Source: Dehalococcoidia bacterium (GTDB lineage Bacteria; Chloroflexota; Dehalococcoidia; Lucifugimonadales; UBA3495). From it: 57,432 bases of DNA. A model generated the notes under the pieces. It saw only the letters and a program-made list of their open reading frames with translations. It did not search any database and was not told where the DNA came from. Each line of letters begins with the position of its first letter. Position 1 is the first letter of the stretch. This document shows positions 44,191 through 55,030 of the stretch, in pieces. The translations under genes and the position numbers were made by a program. The stretch lies in contig JAJDWF010000118.1 of the NCBI GenBank assembly GCA_022825745.1, forward strand, positions 1-57,432. The letters run 5' to 3'.

Positions 44191-45378
44191 CTAGCCGTTG
44201 AAAATACCGTGCCGCTCGAAAATGTTGGCCAGTTCCGCGATTCCCTCGGAGACGGTTTCGGCGGTGGGATGGCCGAAGCACAGACGCGCCATGTTTGCGC
44301 CGTTGCCCTCGGGCGAGAACATCGTCCCGTTATAATAGCCGACGCCCTCCTGGAATGATTGCTCTTGCAGGCCGGCCAGGTCGGTGCCTTCCGGCATGGT
44401 GAGCCAAAGGTACAGTCCGCCTTCGGGCTTGGTCCAGGCGGCGCGGTTGCCGAAGTGTTCGCCCAGGGCGGCCAGCATGGCGTCGCGCTTGACCCGGAGG
44501 GCCTGGTTCTCCTCGTCGATGTGGTCGTACATGTGGTTGCGCAGGTATTCCTCGATGGCGAGCGCGGCGAACTGGTTGACTCCGCCGGACTTGAAGCTGA
44601 GGGCGCGCTGGCGTACCTCTTCCGGAGCGACCAGGTAGCCCATGCGGACGCCGGGCGCGATGATCTTGGACATTGAGCCGACGTAGAGTACCTGCCCGCT
44701 GTCGTCCATGCTGCCCATGGAGGTGACGTCTTCCCCTTCAAACCGCAGGTCAACGTAGCAGTCGTCCTCCAGGATCGGGACGCCGTGGCTCTGGCAGATT
44801 TCCAGGGTGCGCTGCCGGCGTTCCAGGGTCATGGTCCAGCCCAGCGGGTTCTGGAACGTCGGAATGGTGTAGAGGAACTTGACCCGCTTGCCGGCGGCGG
44901 TCTGCGCGCGGATGGTCTCGTCCAGCGCCTCGGGGATCAAACCCTGGTCGTCGCATTTCACGCCGACCACCTGGGCGCTCCACAGCCGCATCTGGCGCAT
45001 GGTGCCGAGGTACACGTACTCCTCGGTGAGCAGCACGTCGCCGGGGTCGGTGAGGGCCTGAATCAGCATGTTGATGGCCTCGCCCGAGCCGGAGGTGAGG
45101 ATGATGTCCTCGGCGGACACGTCCATCTCGCGGTCGCGGCGCAGCTTGTCGGCAACCAACTCCCGCAGCGGCGGGTAACCGGCGGCCACGGGGTAATAGG
45201 CCAGGTCGCGGCCCTCGCGTTCCAGCGCCACGCGCAGGGAGTCAACCAGGCCCTCCAGCGGCAGCGTGTCGGGGTCGGGATAGGCGACCGCGAAGTCGTA
45301 CTTGGCGTTGCGGTTTGCGCCCCGCGTAGTGATGGGCGCGTTCGCGGCAAACAAGGAATCATAGTTGAACTGGGTCAT
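44191..45378 (-). CDS. PLP-dependent aminotransferase (LysN/2-aminoadipate-like, fold I)
   Basis: A 395-residue class I/II aminotransferase: YYPVAAGYPPLRELVADKLR near residue 61, ILTSGSGEAINMLIQALTDPGD, YTIPTFQNPLGWTM, EDDCYVDLRFEG, and the PLP lysine in GSMSKIIAPGVRMGY. These are the motifs of the aminotransferase module of MocR/LysN-type enzymes; there is no N-terminal helix-turn-helix, so it is an enzyme, not a regulator. GAGGAG lies seven bases before the ATG. It follows aspS by 12 bp; substrate unknown (2-aminoadipate or branched/aromatic 2-oxo acids are typical). Confidence 0.9.
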   Translation of the reverse strand: MTQFNYDSLFAANAPITTRGANRNAKYDFAVAYPDPDTLPLEGLVDSLRVALEREGRDLAYYPVAAGYPPLRELVADKLRRDREMDVSAEDIILTSGSGEAINMLIQALTDPGDVLLTEEYVYLGTMRQMRLWSAQVVGVKCDDQGLIPEALDETIRAQTAAGKRVKFLYTIPTFQNPLGWTMTLERRQRTLEICQSHGVPILEDDCYVDLRFEGEDVTSMGSMDDSGQVLYVGSMSKIIAPGVRMGYLVAPEEVRQRALSFKSGGVNQFAALAIEEYLRNHMYDHIDEENQALRVKRDAMLAALGEHFGNRAAWTKPEGGLYLWLTMPEGTDLAGLQEQSFQEGVGYYNGTMFSPEGNGANMARLCFGHPTAETVSEGIAELANIFERHGIFNG

Positions 45379-45390
45379 GGTATGTCTCCT

Positions 45391-47196
<1,806 letters not shown>

Positions 47197-47225
47197 ATTG
47201 CAGGCTGAAGGCCGGCGCTTGCCGG

Positions 47226-49022
47226 TCAGCCCAAAAGGTCAAGGACATTCTGGAAAGGACTTTCCGTGACCATGCCGCCTCCGGCTACGGCATCGGCCAG
47301 CGCGGACGGGTCGGAAACCGGCGGATAGCATACCGTATCGAGGCAGACGTGGGCCTGGGCCGGCGCTGTGCCGTTATCGGCGGCTGCCAGCTTGATGAGC
47401 AGATTCGGAGAATCCAACTCCATTGCGGCGGCCAGCATGGCATCGGCGTCGGGAGCGCCGGGAAAGGCCTCAACTGTCACTTCAACCACGGGATTCACGT
47501 ACCGGTCGATGGCGACGGCGTAGTCGGCGGCCAGCTCGCCGTAGTCGCGGTTGGCTTCCGCGTAGGCGCTCAGCGTGTGGTGCGCCGTATGCAGGTAACG
47601 CTCCTCAAAGGTAACATGGCTCAGGCGCATCATGCCGAGGGCGGCGGCCACGTTTTCCGCCAGCGGCTTTTCCCGCACCTGGAGGTAGCCGGCACGGTCG
47701 GGCGTATCCTCGATGTCGAAGAACCCGCCGCGCTGCCCGTCCAGGAACCGTTCGTACAGGACGCTGGCGGCCTTTTCGGCGGCTTGGCGATAACGGTCGC
47801 TGGCCGACGGCACCGCGTCGTGGCCGTCCAGGGCGGCGAGGAGTAACCAGGCCCAATCGACCAGCAGGTCGCCATCCGCGGGTGGCACGTCGCCAATCGG
47901 GGGATAAACGTGGGACAGCCGGTCGGACGCTGCCGACTCCACCAGCGCGTCCAGCGTTTGGCCGGCAACGCCCGTCAGCTCGGGACGCCCCAGCTTCCAC
48001 GCCGCTGAAAAGAGCATGGACACCGCTTGCGCCGTCAGGGAAGCGTAGCCGTGGGGATCGACGGCAGGCGCCGGTATGGCGGCGCGCACGGGCGCGGGTT
48101 CGCCGAAGTAATCGGAGTGGGCGCCCTGGCTGCCGCGGACTGTTGACCCGTCGGCATGGAGCAGCGTGTTCAGGATGTAGTTCACGGTTGTGCCGGCGTG
48201 GCGCAGGTAGTCGGCACGTTGCAGCAGGATTCCGGCGTCCATCAAGACGTTGGCGAGGCTGATGTTATCCTCGGCCATCTTTTCGTGCTGGGGCTGCGTC
48301 CAGTCCGCCGACATGGTGAAACGGAAGAAGCCCCCGTCGATGTGGTCGTGCAAAGCTCCGCTGACCAGCGCGTCCAGGCTTTTCTCCAGCATCACGCGGA
48401 AGAAGGGTTCGCGGGTGGTGCGGTAGCGATGCAGCAGCAGGCGCAGCATCGGGGCCGCCGGGAATTTGGGCGCGGTGCCAAATCCGCCGTTGCTGGGATC
48501 GTAAGTTCCGGCGACGCGGCGGGTGATGGCGTCAACTAGGCCGGCATCGGGTTCCTGGCCGGCGGCGACCCGGGCGGCGTGTTCGCGGCGCTGCCGCCGG
48601 ATGTCGTTGCCCTGCTCATACAGCTCCGGCTTGCGGTCGGAGTAGGCGCGGCTGACCTCGTCGAGCATGGCCAGGAACTGGTCGGCCGGCAGGTAGGTGG
48701 CGCCGGCAATGTACCCGCCGTGGGGGGTCAGGAACGAAGTCGTAGGCCACCCACCCACGTTGTAGCGGGCGTTGATGTCGGGCCGATGATCGGTGTCCAC
48801 CCGCACGGGGATGAAGCGCTCGTTGAGGAAACGGGCCACGTCCGGGTCGGAGTACGTCCCGTCGTCCATCTCGTGGCACCAGTAGCACCACACGGCGTTG
48901 ATGGACAGCAGAATGGGTAGGTCAAGCTGCTGGGCTGTGGCGAAAGTCTCGGCGTCCCAGGGCTGCCAGGCCACGGTCGAGGAGAGGTCGGCGACTGAGG
49001 GTTTACCGGATGTTGTGCTCAC
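47226..49022 (-). CDS. YyaL-type thioredoxin-domain protein (DUF255)
   Basis: A 598-residue protein with an N-terminal thioredoxin-like domain (LLSINAVWCYWCHEMDDGTY, the C-x2-C of the family with Trp, near residue 47) and a large alpha/alpha barrel of the glucosidase/cellobiose-epimerase type (GGFGTAPKFPAAPMLRLLLH, DHIDGGFFRFTMSADWTQPQ, HEKMAEDN). This matches the spermatogenesis-associated protein 20/YyaL family, whose function is unknown. The family usually has C-H-W-C-H; here it is C-Y-W-C-H. GTG at 49022 has AAGGA eight bases upstream. Confidence 0.9.
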   Translation of the reverse strand: MSTTSGKPSVADLSSTVAWQPWDAETFATAQQLDLPILLSINAVWCYWCHEMDDGTYSDPDVARFLNERFIPVRVDTDHRPDINARYNVGGWPTTSFLTPHGGYIAGATYLPADQFLAMLDEVSRAYSDRKPELYEQGNDIRRQRREHAARVAAGQEPDAGLVDAITRRVAGTYDPSNGGFGTAPKFPAAPMLRLLLHRYRTTREPFFRVMLEKSLDALVSGALHDHIDGGFFRFTMSADWTQPQHEKMAEDNISLANVLMDAGILLQRADYLRHAGTTVNYILNTLLHADGSTVRGSQGAHSDYFGEPAPVRAAIPAPAVDPHGYASLTAQAVSMLFSAAWKLGRPELTGVAGQTLDALVESAASDRLSHVYPPIGDVPPADGDLLVDWAWLLLAALDGHDAVPSASDRYRQAAEKAASVLYERFLDGQRGGFFDIEDTPDRAGYLQVREKPLAENVAAALGMMRLSHVTFEERYLHTAHHTLSAYAEANRDYGELAADYAVAIDRYVNPVVEVTVEAFPGAPDADAMLAAAMELDSPNLLIKLAAADNGTAPAQAHVCLDTVCYPPVSDPSALADAVAGGGMVTESPFQNVLDLLG

Positions 49023-49065
49023 TGAGCGCTTCCTTGAAGACGGGCCGGGATGACGAGCCGGAGCG

Positions 49066-49093
49066 TCGATAGCCGGGTATCAACAGCCATCAA
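49066..49093 (-). promoter_or_regulatory. Possible promoter for the YyaL-like gene
   Basis: TTGATG (49088-49093), 16-bp spacer, TATCGA (49066-49071) on the minus strand. Confidence 0.35.
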
Positions 49094-49136
49094 CATTAAC
49101 ACAGGCGCACGGCATTAGCAATTTGCGGCGCGCCGG

Positions 49137-50174
49137 TCAGCGCGTGCGCGGGTTGAAGGCGTCGTTCACCGCGTCGCCCAGGATGTTGAAGCAGAAGAAC
49201 AGGAGCGTCACCGCGCCGATGGGGAACAAAATCAGGTGGGGATGGTTCAACAGCACCTGGGGGCTCCCGTTTTCAAAAAGCATCCGGCCCAGGCTGGGCG
49301 TCGGCGGGAAAACCCCGACCCCGATCCAGCTCAGCACCAGCTCGGCTCCCGCTACTCCGGCCAGCCCCGCCGAAACCGACACGATCAACGGGCTGAGGAT
49401 GTTGCGCAGCATGTGCACCCGCAGAATGTGGGCGGTGGACGCCCCGGTGACCAACGCGGCCTCGATGTACTGACTTTCCCGGGCTTGCAGCACCTGGCCT
49501 CGTACCAGCCGGGCCATGCCGAACCACCCGAAGATTGCCAGGCCCACGGATATGATCATGAAGTCCAGCACGCCCAGGCGGATAATCCAGTCGAGGCCCG
49601 TCGCATCCTCGAAAGCCTGAACCGCGGTCAGCAGGCGAGGCCGGAACGCGGAGACGAATATGAGCAGCAGCAGGATTTCGGGGAATGACGAAGTTACCTC
49701 TCCCATGCGCATGATGACGGCGTCAACCCAGCGCCCCATGTAGCCGCTCAACAGCCCCAGGACCACGCCCAGCACCAGCGTGCCGCCCAACAATGAGGTG
49801 ATGGTGATGATGACGGTGGTGCGCACGCCGAAAATTACCCGGGTGAGCATGTCCCTGCCCTGGCGGTCCGTGCCAAAGGGGTGGGCCAGTGAGGGCCCCT
49901 GCCGCGTGTTCTGGAGGTCCACCGCGCGGAAGTCGTAGGGAGTTATCAGCGGCGAAAACAACGAGCCGACGTACATGAATGCAATGATCGATATGCAGAC
50001 CATCGCGAGCTTTTTGCGATACAGGCGCCGGAATGCCAGGCTCCAGTAGCTGTGCCCTCGGATGGGCTGGCTGTCCATCTCAAGGATCTGTTCCCCCGAG
50101 AGTTCGCTTTCCGCCCAGTCCAGCCGGTCAGCCTGGGATTCGCGCGTGGACACGCCGGAACGGTCAGGTAACAT
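49137..50174 (-). CDS. ABC transporter permease, DppC/OppC-type
   Basis: A 345-residue inner-membrane protein. A cytoplasmic N-terminus of about 50 residues precedes the first helix (KLAMVCISIIAFMYVGSLFS), then HPFGTDRQGRDMLTRVIFG (the OppC signature) and further helices. The EAA loop with conserved Gly (EAALVTGASTAHILRVHMLRN) contacts the ATPase. It overlaps the DppB-like gene by 11 bp. No ATPase gene is in the window, so the ATPases would lie elsewhere or be shared. Confidence 0.93.
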   Translation of the reverse strand: MLPDRSGVSTRESQADRLDWAESELSGEQILEMDSQPIRGHSYWSLAFRRLYRKKLAMVCISIIAFMYVGSLFSPLITPYDFRAVDLQNTRQGPSLAHPFGTDRQGRDMLTRVIFGVRTTVIITITSLLGGTLVLGVVLGLLSGYMGRWVDAVIMRMGEVTSSFPEILLLLIFVSAFRPRLLTAVQAFEDATGLDWIIRLGVLDFMIISVGLAIFGWFGMARLVRGQVLQARESQYIEAALVTGASTAHILRVHMLRNILSPLIVSVSAGLAGVAGAELVLSWIGVGVFPPTPSLGRMLFENGSPQVLLNHPHLILFPIGAVTLLFFCFNILGDAVNDAFNPRTR

Positions 50175-51111
50175 GGCCGGCTCCCAGCCTGATGCGCGGG
50201 TCCAACCACGGGTACATCAGGTCAACTATCAGGTTCGCCAGCACGAAGAAGGTGGTGGCGATGATGGCGAATCCCATGAGCACTGGGTAGTCCCTCGCGT
50301 TCAGCGCTTCAAGGGACAGGCGCCCGACGCCGGGTATCCCGAAGTAGATTTCCACGATGAATGTGCCGCCGGCCAGTCCGGCCAGGATGAACCCGAAACT
50401 GGTGGTTACGGGAATCAGGGCATTGCGCAGAATGTGCCGGTACCGCACCGTGAGTTCCGGCAAGCCCTTGGCCCGGGCGGTGCGGACGTATTCCTGCCCC
50501 AGCACGTCGAGGACGCTGGCGCGCACTAGCCGCACCACGATGGCGATGCCCGGCACGCCCATGACGATGGCGGGCATGACGATTTTCGGAGAGAAAAATC
50601 CTCCCCATCCGCTGGTGGGGAGGACGTCAAGGTGCAGGGCGAACACCAGCAGCATGACCGGCGCGGTGATGAAAACCGGCAGGGACTGAAAGGCCAGCGC
50701 GATGGACACAATCAGATTGTCCCAACCGGTGCCCTGGCGCAGGGCGGCCAGCAACCCCACGGGTATGCCGATTCCCAGGGTGATGATGATAGCGGCCAGG
50801 TTGAGCTGCATGGACACCAGGATGCGCGTCCCGATAACCTCCCGCACCGACTTGCCCCGGAACTTGAAGCTCTCGCCAAAGTCCAGCCGGGTTATCACGC
50901 CTTCCATGTACCTCGCGTACTGGATAAAAAGGGGATCGTCCAGGCCCAACTTGGCGCGGATGCGCTCCCGCACCTCGTCGTTCTGGTGCTGCCCCAACCA
51001 GATTTGCACCGGATCGCCGGGGCCGAGCCGCAGCATGGCGAAGGTGATGAAGGTTACGATGACCACCAGGAACGGCAGCCAGATCAGCCTTCTGATTACG
51101 TAAACGCCCAT
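50164..51111 (-). CDS. ABC transporter permease, DppB/OppB-type
   Basis: A 315-residue inner-membrane permease: VYVIRRLIWLPFLVVIVTFI first helix, RLGPGDPVQIWLG (OppB signature), FGESFKFRGKSVREVIGTRI, and the EAA loop EYVRTARAKGLPELTVRYRH. It pairs with the DppC-like subunit to form the channel for the solute bound by the 51184 lipoprotein. The ribosome-binding site is weak. Between it and the binding-protein gene lies a 30-base palindrome that may damp read-through. Confidence 0.94.
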   Translation of the reverse strand: MGVYVIRRLIWLPFLVVIVTFITFAMLRLGPGDPVQIWLGQHQNDEVRERIRAKLGLDDPLFIQYARYMEGVITRLDFGESFKFRGKSVREVIGTRILVSMQLNLAAIIITLGIGIPVGLLAALRQGTGWDNLIVSIALAFQSLPVFITAPVMLLVFALHLDVLPTSGWGGFFSPKIVMPAIVMGVPGIAIVVRLVRASVLDVLGQEYVRTARAKGLPELTVRYRHILRNALIPVTTSFGFILAGLAGGTFIVEIYFGIPGVGRLSLEALNARDYPVLMGFAIIATTFFVLANLIVDLMYPWLDPRIRLGAGHVT

Positions 51112-51142
51112 TGGAAATTGGCCTTGCTCGGCGTTGGCACGG

Positions 51143-51172
51143 CGTAGGGGCGAATAATCATCCGCCCCTACG
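51143..51172. repeat. Palindrome CGTAGGGGCG...CGCCCCTACG
   Basis: A perfect 10-bp inverted repeat around a 10-base centre, in the gap between the binding-protein gene and the permease genes. No T-run. Position after a highly expressed first gene suggests mRNA 3'-end protection or partial termination. Confidence 0.7.
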
Positions 51173-51183
51173 TGTCGCAGTAG

Positions 51184-53067
51184 CTACTTGTTGAAGTAGA
51201 TGTAGCGGTACTTGGGTATGCTCATCTGGAGCAGGAAGTAGTCGGACACCTCAGGTTTGATCAGGGCGTAGCCCTCGCCCCGGTACCAGGTCCAGACCCA
51301 GGGAGCGTCGTCCAGTACCATCTGCTCGACCTGGTTGTAGATCTCGAAGCGGCGGTCGCGGTCCCGCTCGGTTCGCGCCTCTTCCAGGAGGCGGTTCACC
51401 TCTGGATTGCTGTAGGACGTGTGATTGTTCTGGCTTTCGCCGTGGAACAGCAGGTCCAGGAAGTTCTCGGGGTCGGGATAGTCGGCAATCCAGCCGAGAG
51501 AGAACATCTGGTACTTCTTGTCGTTGACATCCTGCAGGAAGGTGGCCCATTCGGTCTGCTGGATGTCGATCTCGATACCCAGGGCGCGCCACTGTTCCAG
51601 CATGACCTCCAGGTAAGTGGGTACCGTGGCGCCAAAGCTGCCGGAAATGGTGAGCGTGATGCGCGGGAAATCACCGCTGGCCAGGGCGTCTGCGTAGGTG
51701 GAACTTTCCAGCAACTCCCGGGCCAGATCCGGGTTGAACGTGTAGCCCCGCAGGTTATCGTTGTAGGACGGGAAGCCCGGGGGAATGACGCCGGTGGCCT
51801 TGGAAACGCGATTGTCCAGCACGTTCTCGGCGATGCCCGGCAGGTCGATGGCGTAGTTCATGGCCTGGCGGACCTTGGGATCGTCGAAGGGCGGGTCATT
51901 GACGTTCAGCCCGATGTAGAAGACCGAGAAGTCCTGGGCCGAACGATGCAGTTCCGGGTTGAGCGGGTCGTTGGGGTCCAGCAGGCGCGGCAGGTCGTCG
52001 GTGCCGACACCGGTGAGGTGGATCTCGTCGTTTTCGTACATGATCATCGCGGTGCCGCCGCTCAGGATCATGTGCACGCTGTCGATGTGGGGCGGCCCCA
52101 GGTGGTAATGCTCGTTGCGCTCCAGGATGAGCAACTCCCCGATGTCGTACTGGGCCAGCCGGAAGGGTCCGGTGCCGTTGGGCTGGTCGAGCCATGAGCC
52201 GTCCTCGGTGACCTGGTCCTGGTCCAGCACGTAGGCGGTGGGGTAGGAGAGCTTGGCCAGGAAGTAGGCTTTGGGAGCGTCCAGGGTGAACTCGACGGTG
52301 CGGTCGTCGATGACCTGCACGCCGCGGACTTCGTCGGCGATCGTGCACTCGCCGGCGCCTTGAGCCTCTTCGGTGCAAAGCTTGTCCTTGACGCCGACGA
52401 TGTCTCCCAGGTAAGTCTCGGCGGTGGTGGAGAGGGTGTCGGGGTCGGCGGCGCGTTCTATGGACCACTTGACGTCCTGGGCGGTGACCGGACTGCCGTC
52501 CTGGAAACTGGCGTTTTCCCGCAGCACGAAGGTGTAGGTGAGTCCGTCGTCGCTGACCGAGCAACTCTCGGCGAGGTCAAGGACGGGCTGGTAGTCCAGG
52601 CTGAGGGTAACCAGGCCGCCGAAAACCTCGTTGGTGATGACGCTGGAGGTGGCGTCGCTCACCAGGTGCGGGTCGATGCTCGGCGGGTCGGCGTAAAGCC
52701 TCACCAGGGTGCCGCCCTGGGGCGGCCGGTTATCGAAAGTCAGATCGGCTGACGGGGCGCAGTTCTCGCCGGCCGTCGGCGCCGCCAGGGGCGCGACGGT
52801 GGGCACCGCCCCGGATGTGGACGCCTGGCCCGGAACCGATTCGCGGGTGGGCGCCTGCGCCTGCGTGGCGGCGCCCGTTCCGGCGTCGGCAGCCGGCTGG
52901 GTTGCCGTCGGTGCGGCAGCGGCGCGGGCCGGCAGTGTCGGCGTCGGCTCGGTGGCTGCGGGGGACGTTTCGATTTCAGGAGGGCTGCCGCCGCCGCAGG
53001 CTATTACCAATACCAAAAGCGATAGCATTGCGGGCAGAATCAACAAACGAAATGCAGTGAGTACCAT
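51184..53067 (-). CDS. ABC transporter substrate-binding lipoprotein (family 5)
   Basis: A 627-residue peptide/nickel-type binding lipoprotein. The signal peptide ends in the lipobox VIAC (Cys24), followed by a low-complexity Pro/Thr/Ala linker of about 90 residues, then the SBP_bac_5 fold: GGTLVRLYADPPSIDPHL, LTYTFVLRENASFQDGSPVT, AQDVKWSIERA, FDDPKVRQAMNYAIDL and SLGWIADYPDPENFLDLLFH. GGAGG lies five bases before the ATG at 53067; a longer open frame begins inside the tRNA-Arg gene and is rejected. It precedes the two permeases. Ligand is unknown. Confidence 0.94.
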   Translation of the reverse strand: MVLTAFRLLILPAMLSLLVLVIACGGGSPPEIETSPAATEPTPTLPARAAAAPTATQPAADAGTGAATQAQAPTRESVPGQASTSGAVPTVAPLAAPTAGENCAPSADLTFDNRPPQGGTLVRLYADPPSIDPHLVSDATSSVITNEVFGGLVTLSLDYQPVLDLAESCSVSDDGLTYTFVLRENASFQDGSPVTAQDVKWSIERAADPDTLSTTAETYLGDIVGVKDKLCTEEAQGAGECTIADEVRGVQVIDDRTVEFTLDAPKAYFLAKLSYPTAYVLDQDQVTEDGSWLDQPNGTGPFRLAQYDIGELLILERNEHYHLGPPHIDSVHMILSGGTAMIMYENDEIHLTGVGTDDLPRLLDPNDPLNPELHRSAQDFSVFYIGLNVNDPPFDDPKVRQAMNYAIDLPGIAENVLDNRVSKATGVIPPGFPSYNDNLRGYTFNPDLARELLESSTYADALASGDFPRITLTISGSFGATVPTYLEVMLEQWRALGIEIDIQQTEWATFLQDVNDKKYQMFSLGWIADYPDPENFLDLLFHGESQNNHTSYSNPEVNRLLEEARTERDRDRRFEIYNQVEQMVLDDAPWVWTWYRGEGYALIKPEVSDYFLLQMSIPKYRYIYFNK

Positions 53068-53128
53068 GATCTCCTCCCGGACAAAAGGTGTTATGGAACG
53101 ATACGGGTACCTGCCCGGAATCGGATTG

Positions 53129-53157
53129 ATTTTATACAGCGCAGGCCTTTGTTTCAA
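53129..53157 (-). promoter_or_regulatory. Promoter of the ABC importer operon
   Basis: TTGAAA (53152-53157), 17-bp spacer and TAAAAT (53129-53134) on the minus strand; predicted leader about 55 bases. Confidence 0.7.
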
Positions 53158-53194
53158 TCGGGGCCGGCGGTAATCAACTTGCAATATCGGCGTA

Positions 53195-53223
53195 TTGTCT
53201 GGATTTGGCAGGTGTGCTAACCT
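53195..53223 (+). promoter_or_regulatory. Promoter of the tRNA-His/tRNA-Arg unit
   Basis: TTGTCT (53195-53200), 17-bp spacer, TAACCT (53218-53223) with a TGC extension. Confidence 0.5.
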
Positions 53224-53267
53224 GTAACGGTAGCCGGCAGCCCGAGAGTTGCTGGCGTCATGTGCGC

Positions 53268-53345
53268 GGCGAGCATAGCCAAGTGGTCGAAGGCGCCTGT
53301 CTGTGGCACAGGAGATCACGGGTTCGAATCCCGTTGCTCGCCCCA
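53268..53345 (+). tRNA. tRNA-His (anticodon GTG)
   Basis: Acceptor GCGAGCA/TGCTCGC with the histidine-specific extra G-1 (53268) opposite discriminator C73 (53342). Anticodon stem CCTGT/ACAGG with loop CTGTGGC (GTG at 53303-53305). CCA is encoded (53343-53345). Confidence 0.95.
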
Positions 53346-53373
53346 TCATCCAACCCATTGACGCGCCAACCGT

Positions 53374-53449
53374 GCGCCTGTAGCTCAATGGACAGAGCAC
53401 TGGGCTTCGGACCCAGGGGTTGCGGGTTCGAGTCCTGCCAGGCGCGCCA
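53374..53449 (+). tRNA. tRNA-Arg (anticodon TCG)
   Basis: Acceptor GCGCCTG/CAGGCGC, anticodon stem CTGGG/CCCAG with loop CTTCGGA (anticodon TCG), T arm TGCGGGTTCGAGTCCTGCC-like, discriminator G, CCA encoded (53447-53449). Confidence 0.93.
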
Positions 53450-53459
53450 CCGAAAACCG

Positions 53460-53494
53460 GGCCGACGGCGAATTCGCCGTCGGCCTTTCATTTT
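53460..53494. terminator. Bidirectional terminator for tRNAs and the HtrA gene
   Basis: GGCCGACGGCG-AATT-CGCCGTCGGCC, an 11-bp perfect stem (53460-53485), followed by TTTCATTTT on the plus strand and by CGGTTTTC on the minus strand. Confidence 0.85.
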
Positions 53495-53507
53495 CGCGGA
53501 GGACGCA

Positions 53508-54842
53508 TCACTGCGTGGGTCTGGCGTCCATGGTGATGTTGACCGTGGTTTCGGCGCCGTCGCGGAGCACGGTGAATACCGAGGTGTCGCCCGGCCGGGT
53601 ATGTTCCACCACGTACGCCAACAGATCGTCCATGCTGCGGATGGCGGTTCCGTCGATGTCGATGATGACGTCGCCGCCGATGGGTACTTCGGTGCCGTCG
53701 ATCACCGTGAGGCGGTCGGAGGCCCTCAGGCCGCCCCGGCTGGCGGCGCTGTCCGTGCCTATGGCCAGCACCAGCGCTCCCCGGGTGTCGGGCGGGAGTT
53801 CCATCGCCATTGCGATATCCGGGCCGACGGACGTGCCCCGGATGCCGATGTACGGGTATTCGTAGTGCCCTTCGGTGATCAACGCGGGGATCACCAATTT
53901 GGCGAGGTTCACGGGGATGGCCAGACCTACGCCGGAAAACGCGCCGGTCTGGCTGATAATCTGGGCGTTGATGCCCACCAGTTCGCCCTTGCGATTCAGC
54001 AGCGGGCCGCCGGAGTTGCCCGGGTTGGTGGCGGCGTCGTGCTGTATCACTCGCGGGATAGCGAAGTTGCTCTCCGAGGGACTGATGGTGCGGCCCAGGG
54101 CGCTGATGACGCCCGAGGTCATGGAAAATCCCCGGGAGAAGGGATCGCCGATGGCGACGGCCAACTGTCCCGGCCTGATGGTGTCGCTGTCGCCCAATGT
54201 GAGAGGCGGCGGGCGAACGGAATCATCTGTGATCTTGATCACGGCCAGGTCGGAATCCGGGTCTTGACCCACGATCTCCGCGTCGGCCTGGGTTCCGTCG
54301 CTGAGCACGACCACGATGCGCTCCGCCGATTCGACAACGTGCCGGTTGGTGACCACGTGGCCCTGGTCATCCCAGACGAATCCGGAACCGCTGGCCCTGG
54401 AGAACAGGTCGTTGGGCATGCCCTGGGGTACGTTGACTCCTACCGTTACGGGTTGGATGACCCGAAGGCCGACCACTGAAGGGACAGCGCGCTCGTACAT
54501 GCCGCTCATGATCGCATCATGCGCGGCGGTAATCTGGTCGGCAGTCAGCTCTTGAACCAGCGGTTGCGCCGGCGCCGGAGTAGGCTCGGCCGCCGCCAGG
54601 GCGGGTTCGGTTGCCTGCGGTTCCTGCGTCTCGGCTGCCTCCGGCTGAGCCGGGGCGGCCGGCGCCACCGTGTTGATCGGCGGCGGAGGCGTCAATTCCA
54701 CGACGGTCGGGCCGGCGGCGGGTTCGCTCGGCTGCCCGCAGGCCAGGGCGAGAATCAGCGCTGCGGTCGCCAAAACCGTTAAGAAACTACCAGGGGTCAA
54801 AGTGGCGCGAAACAGGCGATAGCGATGGCTTTTCGATTCCAA
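53508..54842 (-). CDS. HtrA/DegP-like serine protease lipoprotein with PDZ domain
   Basis: A 444-residue envelope protease. The N-terminal signal ends in the lipobox ALAC (Cys35), then a Pro/Ala/Glu-rich linker, the trypsin-like domain with catalytic His168 (TNRHVV), Asp198 (DSDLAVI) and Ser277 (GNSGGPLL), and one C-terminal PDZ domain (GALVLAIGTDSAASRGGLRA and GGDVIIDIDGTAIRSMDDLL). It should degrade or chaperone misfolded exported proteins. TTG at 54842 has GGAG nine bases upstream. It shares its terminator with the tRNA unit. Confidence 0.94.
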   Translation of the reverse strand: MESKSHRYRLFRATLTPGSFLTVLATAALILALACGQPSEPAAGPTVVELTPPPPINTVAPAAPAQPEAAETQEPQATEPALAAAEPTPAPAQPLVQELTADQITAAHDAIMSGMYERAVPSVVGLRVIQPVTVGVNVPQGMPNDLFSRASGSGFVWDDQGHVVTNRHVVESAERIVVVLSDGTQADAEIVGQDPDSDLAVIKITDDSVRPPPLTLGDSDTIRPGQLAVAIGDPFSRGFSMTSGVISALGRTISPSESNFAIPRVIQHDAATNPGNSGGPLLNRKGELVGINAQIISQTGAFSGVGLAIPVNLAKLVIPALITEGHYEYPYIGIRGTSVGPDIAMAMELPPDTRGALVLAIGTDSAASRGGLRASDRLTVIDGTEVPIGGDVIIDIDGTAIRSMDDLLAYVVEHTRPGDTSVFTVLRDGAETTVNITMDARPTQ

Positions 54843-54936
54843 TTTAGGAAGCTCCGTCGGGGTTGTGGGTTGATGATGCCGTCACGTGCTATACGTAATC
54901 AAAAGATGTTCAGATTGTGTGAAGGCGCGCTGCCGA

Positions 54937-54945
54937 TGCTATACT
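54937..54945 (+). promoter_or_regulatory. Extended -10 promoter for the NIPSNAP gene
   Basis: TGC-TATACT, with a weak TTGTGT 19 bp upstream. The predicted start is about 80 bases before the ATG. Confidence 0.5.
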
Positions 54946-55030
54946 ACTGCCGGCGGGGGCGCGCTGCCAATCGGCACCCGGATTGAACCGCCGCCAAAAC
55001 TCTGAAACTCGCCCGGCAAGGAGAGAAGCG

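Noticed and set aside
49023..49136. Terminator or small gene in the gap after the DppC-like gene
   Set aside because: There is only a short GGCGCGCC palindrome without a T-run and no ORF with a ribosome-binding site.
53067..53400. 111-codon N-terminal extension of the substrate-binding protein
   Set aside because: It would start inside tRNA-Arg and cross tRNA-His; the internal ATG has GGAGG and is followed by a lipoprotein signal.
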